DNA of 64,000 nt from positions 13,700,497 through 13,764,496 of the forward strand of contig NC_081182.1 in the NCBI RefSeq assembly GCF_029867415.1, written 5' to 3'. Position numbers and translations under genes: made by a program. Below the pieces are notes generated by a model. It saw nothing but the letters and a program-made list of their open reading frames with translations. It was not told the DNA's origin and ran no database searches. Each line of letters opens with the position of its first letter. Within the stretch, counting starts at the first letter, position 1. Shown here in pieces: positions 22,391 to 33,956 of the stretch. The stretch comes from Vicia villosa (lineage: Eukaryota > Streptophyta > Magnoliopsida > Fabales > Fabaceae).

Positions 22391-25300
22391 TATAGCAACC
22401 TGCCCTAAAAATTAGCTTTTAGAGTCGCCACCTATTCTGAAGGGCGAATAGGAAACCCTACGCAGTTTAGAGATCGGGGTAAGATACTATATTCAGGTCG
22501 AGGGAAGGTGTTAGGCAACCTAAACCCTTTCCTAAGGTTTGCACTGTAAAGTTAAGGTTGGTGGCATAAAGATAAAGAAAGGTAACAGACAGCTTAATAG
22601 GGTTAAAAGGCTAATTATATTGACATGATTAGAGTTTGGAGGAGGGGGACTCGCCTTGTTGCCAAGTGCCTACGTACCTCCTTAGGGAGGATCAGAGTCT
22701 ACGTAGTTCGGGAAAGGGTTGTACGCCTTAAGATTGGAATTTGATCTGATATGGTTTGGAGGCTTTTGAATTGCCTTATCGTAGTTTTGAAAAGAAAGTT
22801 TGGGAAGTGTTTTAAGTTGCGAGCGTACAACCCTGATTTAATATGTTTTCGTTAGGTGCGATGATCAATAGATTTGATCATAATAATTAACGAATAGAAT
22901 TGTGTATTACTGATTACTCAGATCAATAGATTTGATCGTCGCGGGCAGTAAATAAATGTGTTTTAATAAAGATTATTATTTTTTACCATCAACTCTCATA
23001 ACCAATATATTCAGTTATTACATGATGACGGATTAATTTATGAATTAATTGTTATCTCTTATCTACGACGATCAATAGATTTAATCGGATCCATAAGAGA
23101 ATTTCAAACAAGGCAAATATTAATGTTAAATTAAATTAATTATTTTAAATCAGTAAAAATTTCATCTCTCGTCAATGCGACTAATAATAATAATCGGATC
23201 GAGGAGAAAATAATTATAAACAAATAATTAAAAATTATTATTAATTCTTTTATTTTTTATTATTCACAAAGAGGGGGTGCAAATTGCTTTGAAGAAAGAA
23301 AACAGGGGTGCTAATAGAAAGGGCCTGGCCCATTAAGAGAAGGACCGAGTGATCCAGTGTGGTGCTCAAGAGGGTTCATGGTATGTGGCATGTATCTGGG
23401 TGCGTTGATCTAAAGCTAAGGTGATTTCTATGGCCAGATTATGAGGCTGCATGATGGGCTCTACGGTGAGGGACGCATGGGATTACAGAGAAATATTCAC
23501 AAAAATAAATAGGCAAAGGGGAGGCTCGAACCCATGACCTCCCCTTTACCAGCGCATCACACAACCAAACATACCAAACACACATATGTGTTAAGCACAC
23601 GCGCCTAATATATAATATATGAAATCCAGAAATACACGCATGAAAACGCGCGCCAAATTTCAAATGAACCAGTGGTGGGGGGACACCTCATCGTCTTCCA
23701 CCCCCAGACCTGTAAATTTCTGCAGATTAGCTACGAATATGCTTGGAATTTTTTCGTAGCAAACAACACTTGGAAAATAGCGATTAGCACATACCATACA
23801 ATAAATATTTCGCACCTAGTCCAAACACTTCGTCTGGACCATGCGAATCTAACCACGCATTCAATTTGATCTAATTCTATCTCTACAAGAAAACCCTAAT
23901 TATGAACCCTAAACCTTAACTTGGCCCCCAATGGCCGAATGCGTTTTAAGCCCTTAAACCTTAATCCAAACATACAGAAACGATCACAACATCCATAACA
24001 ATCATAATATGCAAGTAAATTATCATGAGTATGCGTGAATTATTTCAATCGAACCAAATTTCAGAACCACGTACCTGGGCTTATATGGAGAAATTCTGGG
24101 GGTGTTGATGAGGCGTAGGGATCCAAATACGTTCAGAATGCCTCGAGGAAGCTTTTGCAATCTTCAAATCTCGTTGCAACACCTTAATTCTTTGAAACCG
24201 AATGTAAGCTTCTTTGAGGATTTTTGAGTTCTTGAATCTCTCTCTGCCCAGAAAAATCAACCCTTATTCGTGTGCACTCTCTCCTCTACTTATAGGGAGT
24301 GAATTAGGTTAATAAAACCCAACAAATACTCTCTTGAATCCAAACTTGCATCTTTTGGAAATTTGATTTAAAATTTGATTTGCAACTTTCTAATCTTGTC
24401 CAAATCTTGTACCAATATTTTCCCAATCAATGTACCACGAAATTATATTGCTAATGTGTCATAAATGTGATTGGAATTAGTCAATGTGAATCTTTTTCTC
24501 ATAATATTTGATTTTTCTTTAATTATATTATTTTAAATCATTTTTAAATGAAATAAAAATCATATAAAATCAAATAAAAAGATAAAATTCGTGGCACTTG
24601 GTTTGGGTAACTTAAATGGCTTATGGACCAAGGTTGAATCATAAAAATATAGGCCCATTTGCAAAAAAATTTCAATTTGAACCTCTTTTATCTCACACTT
24701 TGCCTCCACAATCAACCAACTTTAACAAAGCATATCTCATTCAATTTTTAAGCTATGAATGAGTTCTAGGACTTTTTGGAAACCTCAAAATGTCCTCTAT
24801 AAGCCACTTTGAAACATATTTTTCATTTGGAGATTTTATCTTGATCATATCCCCTTTGGGAAAAAACTGCTTTTGATTGATCTTTGAAAAGGACCTGTAA
24901 TCTCTTGTGCTATATCTCCCAAATGAAGCATTTCTGGCCTTGGCTTGTGAGAGACAAATTTGTAGAGAATCCAATTTCCTTCCAAATAGGATTTGAGTGG
25001 GGAATTTTTTATGTTCCATGTGAAATTATGGCCAGTCAAAGTTGAGTTGACTTTCTCCTAAAGAAACCCTAATTTGACCCTTTTTGCATTTGTTCATTTC
25101 TGAGTTTCTATTGATAAATCATGATTAAGCTTTGATCAAATGATGGATATATACTCCTATACTTGATGTTTGACCAAAGATCAGAGGTTTGGAACATGCT
25201 TTGATTATGGTTGACTTTCAGGTTCAAACTAGTTAACTGTAAACCCTTGAGTTGTTTGAGCAGGTAACTTTTTGAATTGGGTCTTGACTTTTTTCATGGA

Positions 25301-25483
25301 GTTGTCTTAGATCATCATGGACCATGGAGGGCTTGATTAAGAATCTTACCTTGTTGATTTCCTCAAGAGAACCTCAAACCCTAGCTTTAGGAGACTTTTA
25401 ACTAGGGGAGTGTGGTTTGGATAGAACCCTAATCTTTGAGTCATTGTAGATGAAATGAAGGAGGCAAATTTTAGGGTATGATA
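22391..25483 (-). repeat. Ogre 5' LTR, full length (3,093 bp)
   Basis: Inner end at 22391 next to the primer site. The outer end is fixed by GGGTATGATA (minus-strand TATCATACCC, a one-base variant of the Ogre start TGTCATACCC) immediately followed by the duplication GATAG. The part 22391-23665 matches the truncated 3' LTR; 23666-25483 has no partner. Small frames inside are not genes. Confidence 0.92.
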
Positions 25484-25488
25484 GATAG

Positions 25489-26182
25489 GTACACGGTGAG
25501 ATTGAACCTGAATTATACGAAGAGTTCAGAGCTGAGTTGGGCAAATATTGGGTTCTATATGATGCCAATGGTCTCCGTCTAAGGGTTGAATTTAACGACG
25601 ACGATGAAACCCCAAGGATTACCAACGGCTGGATGACTTTAAGAAAGTTTTACAAATTACAAGGTCATCACCATATTTTCTTCAGGTACTTGGGAGGAAA
25701 TGCTTTCCACATCTTTCCAATTATGGAACAAATTACTCCAGCCTCATTCCCTACACGGCATTCAAAAACTCGGTCCCTCCGAAAAGCAGTGGCATTCAAG
25801 GTTTTCGTGTCAGAGGATTCCACAACCACTCAATGTTTGGTTAGTTTCTCAATCCACTCATTAGTTTTGTTATTGTTAACTCTGGTTTTTTTGTGATTCA
25901 ACTAATATTATTTGGAATTTTGTGTCGACTATATTACAGACTTTACCTAATGCCATGGGAGAATACTTGGTAAATCCAGCCCTTGATAACATACAACTGG
26001 TTGGTCCAAATGGGGAGTCACAAATATGTGAGTTGGATGCTGACATTTTTCCATTTAAAATGAGATTATCAACTGGCTGGAGGGAGTTTGCATCCAGAAA
26101 CCAAATTGGAGTTGGATGTATACAATTCAACATGTGTAATCCGTATGACAACCACTCCGCTTGGGTGAGGAAGCTGGACTGA
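25489..26182 (+). CDS. B3-domain gene A, exons 2 and 3
   Basis: Exon 2 is 25489-25839 and exon 3 25940-26182, separated by a 100-bp GT-AG intron (donor GTTAGT, acceptor ATTACAG). Exon 2 begins in phase 0 directly after the AG of the GATAG duplication, matching exon 1 at 800-871. It encodes a B3-like fold: GKYWVLYDANGLRLRV, then PRITNGWMTLRKFYKLQGHH and FFRYLGGNAFHIF. Exon 3 carries a second, partial B3-like segment (MRLSTGWREFASRNQIGVG). B3 proteins are nuclear DNA-binding transcription regulators in plants. The frame is open, but the Ogre LTR has replaced the branch point and pyrimidine tract of the acceptor, so correct splicing is doubtful. The target of this protein is unknown. Confidence 0.7.
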
Positions 26183-26490
26183 TGACGGGTGTAGCGCATC
26201 CACCAGTGCTGCTGCTGCAATTGAAGGGCTATTTTGTAATGAGGATGTAGATTTTTTGTAGTTATATGGTGTACTTATTAAAAAGACAACTCGTACCTTG
26301 TAATACAATTTATCGTTTTTCTTAACTGATGCAAAGTTTTGTTCGTTTTTCTTAACTGATGCAAAGTTCTTAAACATGAGGATATAAGGCTGCTTTTAAA
26401 TTGCGGTCCGCAGCTGCAATTGCAGCCGCAATATTGCTGATGCGGTAGCCGCAACGGCATTGCCCGCAATCGCAACACCCACAACCATAA
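26183..26490. other. 3' flank of B3 gene A, with GC-rich palindromic patch
   Basis: Mostly AT-rich 3' flanking DNA with a short repeat of TTGTTCGTTTTTCTTAACTG type near 26320-26370. A GC-rich segment at 26400-26475 is full of GCGGT/CCGC strings, including the palindrome CTGCAATTGCAG. It resembles the terminal part of a legume foldback or hAT-type MITE, but no paired end was found. Confidence 0.5.
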
Positions 26491-27270
26491 TTTATTAGGA
26501 ATCATTGGGGGTGTTGGTGTTACTCTTGGTTACATATAAAAAACGAAGCCTTGTTTATATATTATCAGTGGAAGGCGTGTGGATAAATGAATACATCGTT
26601 TGCCCTAGTGGCTCAGCTCTTGCACTTAGTCTTCTCTCTTCTCCAAGGTCTGGGGTTCGATCCCCTCCCAGACCTTTTGTTCATTTTATTTTTCAACTTG
26701 TTGTTTTGTATTCTGGTTAAAGTTCTAGTTAATGATACTTGTCTTAATATTATTGGTGGGTCAACAAGTCAAGTTCTATTTATTAGGAATCATTGGGGGT
26801 GTTGGTGTTACTCTTGGTTGCATATAAAAAACGAAGCCTTGATTATATATTATCAGTGGAAGGCGTGTAGATAAATGAATACATCGTTTGCCCCAGTGGC
26901 TCAGCTCTTGCACTTAGTCTTCTCTCTTCTCCAAGGTCTGGGGTTCGATCCCCTCCCATACCTTTTGTTCATTTTATTTTTCAACTTGTTGTTTTGTATT
27001 CTGGTTAAAGTTCTATTTAATGATACTTGTCTTAATATTATTGGTGGGTCAACAAGTTAAGTTCTATTTATTAGGAATCATTGGGGGTGTTGGTGTTACT
27101 CTTGGTTGCATATAAAAAACGAAGCCTTGATTATATATTATCGGTGGAAGGCGTGTAGATAAATGAATACATCGTTTGCCCTAGTGGCTCAGCTCTTGCA
27201 CTTAGTCTTCTCTCTTCTCCAAGGTCTGGGGTTCGATCCCCTCCCAGACCTTTTGTTCATTCTATTTTTC
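26491..27270 (+). repeat. Three 288-bp tandem units, each with tRNA-like pol III boxes
   Basis: TTTATTAGGAATCATTGGGG begins at 26491, 26779 and 27067, an exact 288-bp period; the third unit stops near 27270. Each unit contains TAGTGGCTCAGCTC (CAGTGGCTC... in unit 2), which resembles an A box, and about 45 bp later GGGGTTCGATCCCC, a perfect B-box match. A T-rich tail follows. This is how tRNA-derived SINEs look, but no cloverleaf could be drawn. Differences between units are few, so the amplification is young. Frames of 61-95 codons across the units are chance. Confidence 0.8.
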
Positions 27271-27459
27271 AAATACATCAACACTGAAAAACACTGAAAA
27301 TTACATTCAACAACATCAGATTATAAAAACAAACTAAAGCATCAAATCCAAAGTACTTAAAAACTTCTCAATAGATTGGATTTATTTATGTGGTCCAATT
27401 CTATCAATATAAAGTGGATGGATGTGGTCAATTTGGGTAAAATATAGATCTCATGCACG

Positions 27460-30054
27460 TGTCATACCCCAAAATTTACCCGATATAATTGACATCTGCC
27501 AATTTATTAAGGGCGTTAAAAATTAGGAGCCATAGGGTTTAGCATACCTATTGTTAAACTCGATCTCTTATAAAATGCCCTTATAAATTGATTAAAATAA
27601 AATGGAGGTGTGAATAGCAAAATTTGAGGTCCAATTTATTTTGGCCCATTTGTTTTATTTAATCATTTTATCATCTTTTCTATTTATTCTTTTTATCAAA
27701 TATTATTATTGACTAACTATATAATTATTAGCATTAATTTTTAACTAAGATTAATATTTGAATTATTAGTATTGATTTAATTATTATTAATATTTTGGAT
27801 AATCTTAATTTTTTAATTAATGTTATTAATTTTCAATTGTCATAAGATCATTAAGGGGGTAGTTAATAAAATAGTTTAATTAGAATTATTGGGTTTTTAC
27901 TGGTGTTATTATATTTTTGTGTGTTGGGCCGAACAAAAAGAATGCTGGACGCAGAACCGGGTCAGATCTAATAAGCATTGGGCCACGTACGGATCACTGG
28001 AGCGGGTCAACCCGAAATCTAATCCATTCCTGTTCACTTTCTCCCTCAGCCGAACCCTAGCGGCGCCGCTAGACTCCAACAGAAACCCTAATCTCCATCT
28101 TCAAACCAAATCAGGCCCAGATCCAGAACGAATCACGAAGACAAGCGAATCAAATCTTCAATCACAATCAAACATTAAAACATTGAATCTAATCTTAACA
28201 AATAAGTAAAATCAAATCTTTATTAATTGAAAAAAACAAGATTACAGTGAATCAAATCCGGAATCAAGATCAAAGATTGAAACTAATTCTAACTAAGGAT
28301 CTAATCTCTAATTTCCTAATCTAAATATAACCCTAAGACTATAAATCGGAAAGAGGAGAACAGAAGAAGGGTTTTTTTGGGAGGAGGAGTCCTTGAGCCG
28401 CCGCGAACGAATCCTTGACGCTTACGTTCTCATCTTCGTACCTACAAAAGGAGAGAAAGAAGAGGATTAGGGGAAGATCTGGAGCTTACACGTATCAACA
28501 ATCAAGACAAAAGGTACAAACTGAATTCGAACTTAGCTTAAGGTTTATGTTTGCATGTACGTTCTGGGTTCGATTGCGTTTCTGGAATGTTGTTTAGGCT
28601 AGGGTTCTTAAACGATAGGGTAAGGGTTCTTGGTGAATGAAGGTATGAAGGATTCTGGGTTTGAACAGGTTGAAGGTTTGAAGATCCCGGTTGATGTTCA
28701 ACCGGAGATCTGGGTTTCTCGCCGGAGAAAGGTGGTTTACGGTGGCTTTAGGGCGGTGGCCGGTGGAGGGTTTATGTTTGTTTGTTTCTGGGTTTTTGTT
28801 AAGTGAAGAGGAGAACGAGCGGGAGAGAAAGCTTGAGAGAGGGGAGATAACGAAGAGGAGTAGAGAGAGAAACGGTTTGAAGGAATGAATGGGATGCTGG
28901 GGTTTTTGTGGGTTAGCTCTCCCCCCACCGTTGGATGAACGCCTCGTGGCAAGACCATAGCCACTTGGCTGCTGCATCAGAACATGATTTTGTGCAAGCA
29001 TTTTATCACGCACCCTCAAACTCCAACGCATGCAGACCGTAGAACATATATTGGATCTAGATCTAAGGGCCAATAGCATGAGCGTGCATCATAACGTGTA
29101 CACCCTCGCCACACCTTACCCAGAAGGACCCAAAATTCTAATGGACCCAAGCCCTTTAGTAATCACACACCCTCTAATTTCTCACCTAGTTTAAAATACA
29201 CCTCCCAGCAATTAAAAATAAAAACTAATTAATTTTTATTTTGATAATTTCAAATAATTGTTTAATTGTTTCTTTTGATAATTCAAATCCAATTTTCTCC
29301 CCGAACCGACTATACCTATTAGTCGCATTAGGCGGGAAATAATTTTGATTATTTTAATTTATCCGTTAATTTAATTAATCCTTTATTTAATTCTCTCCTC
29401 GACCCGACTAAATCTATTAGTCGCATTAGGCGAGAGATAAAAAATACATAAAATTCAAAACACATTTAATTTGCTGCCCGCGACGATCAATCTATCGATC
29501 TGAGTAACCAGCAATGCCTTTAATCTGTTAGCTATACTGACCAAATCCATTGGTCACCGCATCTAACAGTAACATATCAAATCAGGGTTATACGCCCAAA
29601 TCTAAAATACACTAAACCACGACACTACGGATTTTCATCCTTTTCAATCAGGCAATTCAAAATGCCTTTCAAATCACAATCTACGATAGGCCATTCAAAA
29701 AGCCTTCAAACCTCCATAATCAATTCTAAGGCGTACAACCTTGTGCCCGAACTACGTTGACTCTGATTCTCCCTAAGGAGATACGTAGGCACTTGGATAA
29801 CCAAGGCGAGTCCCCTTCCCCATACATCTCATTTTCCCCTATTCATGTCTTTAGCTATTAAACCTTAATAAATTTAGCCATAAAACTGCTACCTTAGATT
29901 CAAAGCCATAGGAAAGGGTTGAGGGTGCCTAACACCTTCCCTCGACCTGATTATAATAACTTACCCCGAATCTCTTAACTGCGTAGGGTTTCCTATTCGC
30001 CCTTCAGAATAGGTGGCGACTCTAAAAGTTTAATTTTTAGGGCAGGTTGCTACA
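27460..30054 (+). mobile_element. Solo LTR of an Ogre-related element (2,595 bp)
   Basis: Starts TGTCATACCCCAAAATTTAC and ends GCAGGTTGCTACA. The last ~80 bp closely match the 3' end of the Ogre LTR at 22391 (inverted), including GGCGACTCTAAAAG. Flanks are GCACG (27455-27459) and ACACG (30055-30059), a duplication with one mismatch. No internal element sequence is present, so it is a solo LTR from LTR-LTR recombination. A transcription-unit-like block (27930-28900) contains frames of up to 161 codons that show no domain. Confidence 0.88.
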
Positions 30055-30242
30055 ACACGGTTGTGATCATTTTGTCACTAATAGATATCAACCGGTGATT
30101 TAATTCGGACGGCTGATTATATACTCCCTCAACACCCATCGCTGGACCCTATTATACCACTTTAATGTTGGCCACTTTAAATGGAGTTCGAGAATGTTAC
30201 ATTTTGAAACCCTCTCATCCCAAATCACTTTTCCATTAAACC

Positions 30243-30813
30243 ATGTCATCTTCATCTGTTGCAAACTCCAAAGCGTCCCAAATCCCCCAAATCCCTGAAT
30301 GTGGATGCAATAAACCAATGAAGTTGTTTATATCCAACTCAAGAAATAACCCTAAAAGGAGATATTGGAAATGTGCAAATGTGGAGGTGAGTTTGATTGG
30401 AAAATATGCTATACGATTTCGTCTTTTATAATCTGTATTATAAAATGGACTTGGTTAATTTATTAGTGAATATGGTTAATTATGATGTTTTTTAGGCATG
30501 GCGATGTTGTAGTTTGTTCATTTGGGATGATGAACTTGATGGTCGACCTCCATATGATCGGAAAATAACCATGGATGCAAGAAATGTAATTCTGGATTCA
30601 CACGACGCAACAACACACAGTGGGTCAATATGTTGCAGCTGCTCAGAGCTTTTGAAGGATTTGCATTGCATTGTTAAAGAACTTCGAGACAGGAGAGGAG
30701 AGCAGATGGAGATGAAACTGCAAAATGAATGGAAAATGTCCAAGATTTTTAAGACTTTGTTTTTATTTTCTTGGATTATTATTGTCATTGCATATTTTAA
30801 AATGTCTGATTAA
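30243..30813 (+). CDS. GRF-type zinc-finger protein with C-terminal membrane anchor (two exons)
   Basis: Exon 1 is 30243-30386 and exon 2 30496-30813, joined in phase 0 across a GT-AG intron (donor GTGAGT, acceptor TTTTTTAG). The 153-residue product has a GRF zinc-finger pattern: CGCNKPMKLFISNS, then RRYWKCAN and, after the splice, WRCCSLFIWDDEL. The splice falls inside the finger, and joining restores the family pattern, which supports the model. A CSCSELLKDL segment, a charged coiled-coil-like stretch and a hydrophobic segment (LFLFSWIIIVIAYF) close the protein. GRF fingers bind nucleic acid in other proteins; short plant GRF proteins are mostly uncharacterised. Part of exon 2 is duplicated at 33311-33488. 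Confidence 0.72.
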
Positions 30814-31241
30814 TTTATCTAATGTAATTTATGGAACAATAACCTAATCTATGGTTTTTAATTTCTAGGTTTATGTTTAAGTTACCAATGATCTAACTTA
30901 TTTATTATTTTTTAAGAAAAGCAAACTGATAATGAAAAATGAATACCTGTGTTTGTTTTTAATAAGAAAATGATAATCTTGATTAATTTTAAGTATTTAA
31001 TATATTGAAAAAACATATCACGCCTATGACAAAGGATTCGATATATCATTACTTGGTAAACGTAACATTGCAACTTTTCATCTGACCAAAGATTTGGTAT
31101 ATCATTAGTTGGTAAAGGTAACATTGCATGCAAACTGTTCGGTTTTTAATTTCTCTTTCTTTTACATTCTCTCTCACCGTTTAACTGTTGTTCTTTGCAC
31201 AACCTCCACTCCAACAACAACACTGGATTTGAGACGACATC

Positions 31242-32884
31242 ATGTCTTCTTCAAATAGGTTAGTATCTGTTCTCTTTGTTTTTAACTCATCTCTGCTTTT
31301 CTGATATCCGAATTGAAAGGGTTTTAGGATTCATGTAACATGTGTTTGTTTATGCCATACAATGTAGCACAATTTGTTGATTTAAATGTTATAGATTTTA
31401 CAAAATTTAGGGTTTTTGGTACACATTTACGGTTTATGTAATTTGTGTTTGTCTATGCCATTGAATACCGTACAAATTTGTTGATTTAAATATCATAGAT
31501 TTTACATACTTTAGGGTTTTTGATACAATCTTCAGGATTTTATAAACAATGTGTGTTGCATGTTATAATGTTGCAGAGCTGATAAACTCAATCTTCAACA
31601 TTTTGACGAAAAGAAACTTCAACAGATGTACATATGTCATAAGTTGTATCTGAAAAAACGATTGCTCCAGAAAAAAAAGATCAGGAAATTGTATAGCTAC
31701 GAAGAATTTTGTAAACAGTTGGTAGAAGTGTGTAATCTTCGAGCAAAATACGGACTTGATCCACCAAAGGAACCTGCCAAGGAGCTCATTCAAAGTGCTC
31801 CAGTCAATACTGGTGTTGATGCAAGAAAAAGTTACCATGCATCTGTTTACAGAGCCTCTCTCCAAAATGCTGCATCCAGGAGGTAACTCTGAAGTGTGTT
31901 TTATGAATATGAACATGTATTTTACAATAAAAACCTGTATGATTAGGGAGCAAGTATGATACTAGCGTTTCTTTACCTGATTGGACCATGTGTAGGAGTA
32001 ATAAACATAGTAAGGTATCGGGAAAAGCAAAGGGAAAGGGTGTAGCTGGCGAGGGGGTTTCCAGACAACGTTGTGTACAAGAGGTTACCAGGTCTACGAT
32101 CAACGACAGGCTCTCCGTGGAGAAAAGAAAGAATAAACTTTGGCAGAGCGAAGATAGGTTAATTCGTCCGACCCAAGGTGTGGTGATCGATGAGGGCATG
32201 GAAGGCAAACGCAAGAGAGGAGGTCATCACGAAGTTGATGCTGGAGGTAACGACAAACTAAAGGGTAAGGCTGTAGGTTCTTCGGAAGCCCCCGACGCTC
32301 AAAGCGTCGACTATGAATTCACAAGTATATCATCCGACAGCAATAGGTAAATATATTTTGAACGTATATTATATTGAAATAAGTTGCTTCGATGTTGAGT
32401 TGGAAGTTTCTAAAAAAAGTTTATATGATGTTTTGGCTTTGGTACAGGGTGTACACTCCGATCATTGTGAACCAGGATGAAGAGTATTGGGTTAGAGAAG
32501 TGTTTGATGCAAAGAAGATGCGCAAGAATGTGATGGTATGTCCTGTTTTTATTTGATTTCCTATAACAGCAGAAGTCAGTTGTTAATTTTAAAGAATCTG
32601 ACATTCGGTGAAAACCTTTGCAGCAATTTCCAGCAAATGTGATTGATAGTTGCCTTCTCCGCCAATTTTCAAACATTGTTTTACTTGACTGTGATAAGGG
32701 TGAACAATACTACTGTGAGATAAAGAAGAGGGAAGAGAAGAAGGAGACATATCTGTGTGGGGCGTGGTTTGATTACGTAAGGAAAGCTGATTTGAAGGTC
32801 GGTGACAAACTCCATTTTATCATCCGATACCCACCGGTGGAGGAAATATTGGTATATGTTGAGCGTAGGGCTACAACCCCATAG
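31242..32884 (+). CDS. B3-like DNA-binding protein B (five exons)
   Basis: Exons 31242-31258, 31577-31882, 31996-32346, 32448-32535 and 32624-32884 join in consistent phase (2,2,2,0) with GT-AG introns and give 340 codons without a stop. The N-terminal half is lysine-rich (KKRLLQKKKIRKLYSYEEF); a low-complexity basic middle follows (SGKAKGKGVAGEG, a possible nuclear signal). The C-terminal ~110 residues resemble a B3 domain: YTPIIVNQDEEYWVREVF, QFPANVIDSCLL, YLCGAWFDYVRKADLKVGDK. Gene C at 33957-34634 is a relative on the other strand, with an intron at nearly the same place in the domain. A nuclear DNA-binding role is inferred from the family only. Confidence 0.7.
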
Positions 32885-33310
32885 GGGCACCGAGGAGGAT
32901 CATAGTTGCAATGGTTTTTTTGAAAGATTCTATTTGTAATATTATAATTTTATATTATAAACAGTGATGGAAGTTTATTAAGTTTTATTTATAATGTTCC
33001 AGATACAATGTTAGTTGTGAAGTGAAGTATATTGGGTATTTTGTATGTGTTTGTTAAGTTTTAATGTAAGTGATTGTTATTGCTGGGAAATTTTATGGTT
33101 GACCCCAGTTTATTAAGATTGGGCTCTTTTTGTGGTTGTATTAATCATAGCACATTCTGTTGTTTATCTGCATGATTTATATACTTTTTATATCAAAAAG
33201 TATTTGTACGGAGTAAGGATCCATGCAAAAACCCATGCAATGCTCAAAATTCAGGGGGTGCAAAAATGAAAAAGCATGAATTACTGGTATGTTAACATAG
33301 TTGTTTTGAA
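32885..33310. other. 3' flank of B3-like gene B
   Basis: AT-rich non-coding DNA with likely 3'UTR of the preceding gene. No further gene seen. Confidence 0.6.
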
Positions 33311-33488
33311 ACAACACACAGTGGGACAGTCTGTTGCGACTGCTCGAAGCTTTTGAAGGATTTGCATGGCATTATTAAAGAACTTCAATACAGTAAAGGA
33401 GAGCAGATGGAGATGAAACTGCAAAATGAAAGGAAAATCTCCAAGATTTTTAAGACTTTGTTTTTATTTTTTTTGGATTATTGTCATT
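33311..33488 (+). pseudogene. Duplicated fragment of the GRF zinc-finger gene, exon 2
   Basis: About 178 bp closely match 30607-30785, from ACAACACACAGTGGG through the coiled-coil and hydrophobic coding part. No start, no finger exon and no open continuation are present, so it is a dead fragment left by a local duplication. Confidence 0.8.
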
Positions 33489-33538
33489 AGATAAATTAAT
33501 CAGTCATGATACAATATGCAAAGTATTTTCCGGATTAA

Positions 33539-33662
33539 GGTTTCTGTTACTAATGACCTAATTTATGGTTGTTATTGTTCACGTTTCTGTTACTAATGAC
33601 CTAATTTATGGTTGTTGTTGTTGCTGTTGTTTATGCTTTTGTTACTAATGACTTGATTTATC
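33539..33662 (+). repeat. Imperfect tandem repeat, ~45-bp unit, three copies
   Basis: A unit reading TTCTGTTACTAATGACCTAA and continuing TTTATGGTTGTTATTG repeats three times with small changes. A similar single unit follows the GRF gene near 30830-30900, so this array probably came from the duplicated 3' flank. Confidence 0.65.
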
Positions 33663-33956
33663 AGAAAACAAATTATTCATTTATAGAAAAAAGAAACTTC
33701 TCATCTGAAATATTTGTAGTGAGTAAACTGCTAACTGAATGATGCAAAATGCTAAGATTTAATTTAATATTATACACAAGCAATACAATAATTCATTACA
33801 ATGCAAAAGTACATTATGAAACTCAACATTTGATTCATTTCAACACCAAAACAGACAACATCAAAACAAACTACATACCAACTACTTAACAAAACATCAA
33901 AGAAAATTACTTTCCATCTTCAACCAAGTTTAATTATACGCCTAAAATTATTCGTA

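Larger units (their letters stand above)
1276..25483 (-). mobile_element. Ogre-type LTR retrotransposon (Ty3/gypsy, Tat lineage), degenerate, with nested copia
   Basis: The element lies in reverse orientation. Reading from high to low coordinates it has a 5' LTR (25483-22391), a tRNA-Arg-type primer site, an extra ORF1, gag, protease, an intron-like spacer, RT/RNase H/integrase and a truncated 3' LTR (2550-1276). ORF1 upstream of gag plus a spacer between protease and RT is the diagnostic Ogre arrangement. The target-site duplication GATAG is perfect (1271-1275 and 25484-25488). It spans 24.2 kb, of which 9.57 kb is the nested copia element with its duplication. Roughly twelve differences were seen by eye between the 1,275 aligned LTR bases, so the insertion is fairly recent. 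Stops in every gene make it non-autonomous now. Confidence 0.93.

Noticed and set aside
26587..27060. Possible tRNA gene or repeated small protein in the 288-bp units
   Set aside because: A and B boxes are present, but no acceptor stem or cloverleaf could be drawn; the frames are chance.
28594..29079. 161-codon minus-strand frame and a 65-codon plus-strand frame in the solo LTR
   Set aside because: Within LTR sequence; no recognisable motif; composition like LTR regulatory DNA.
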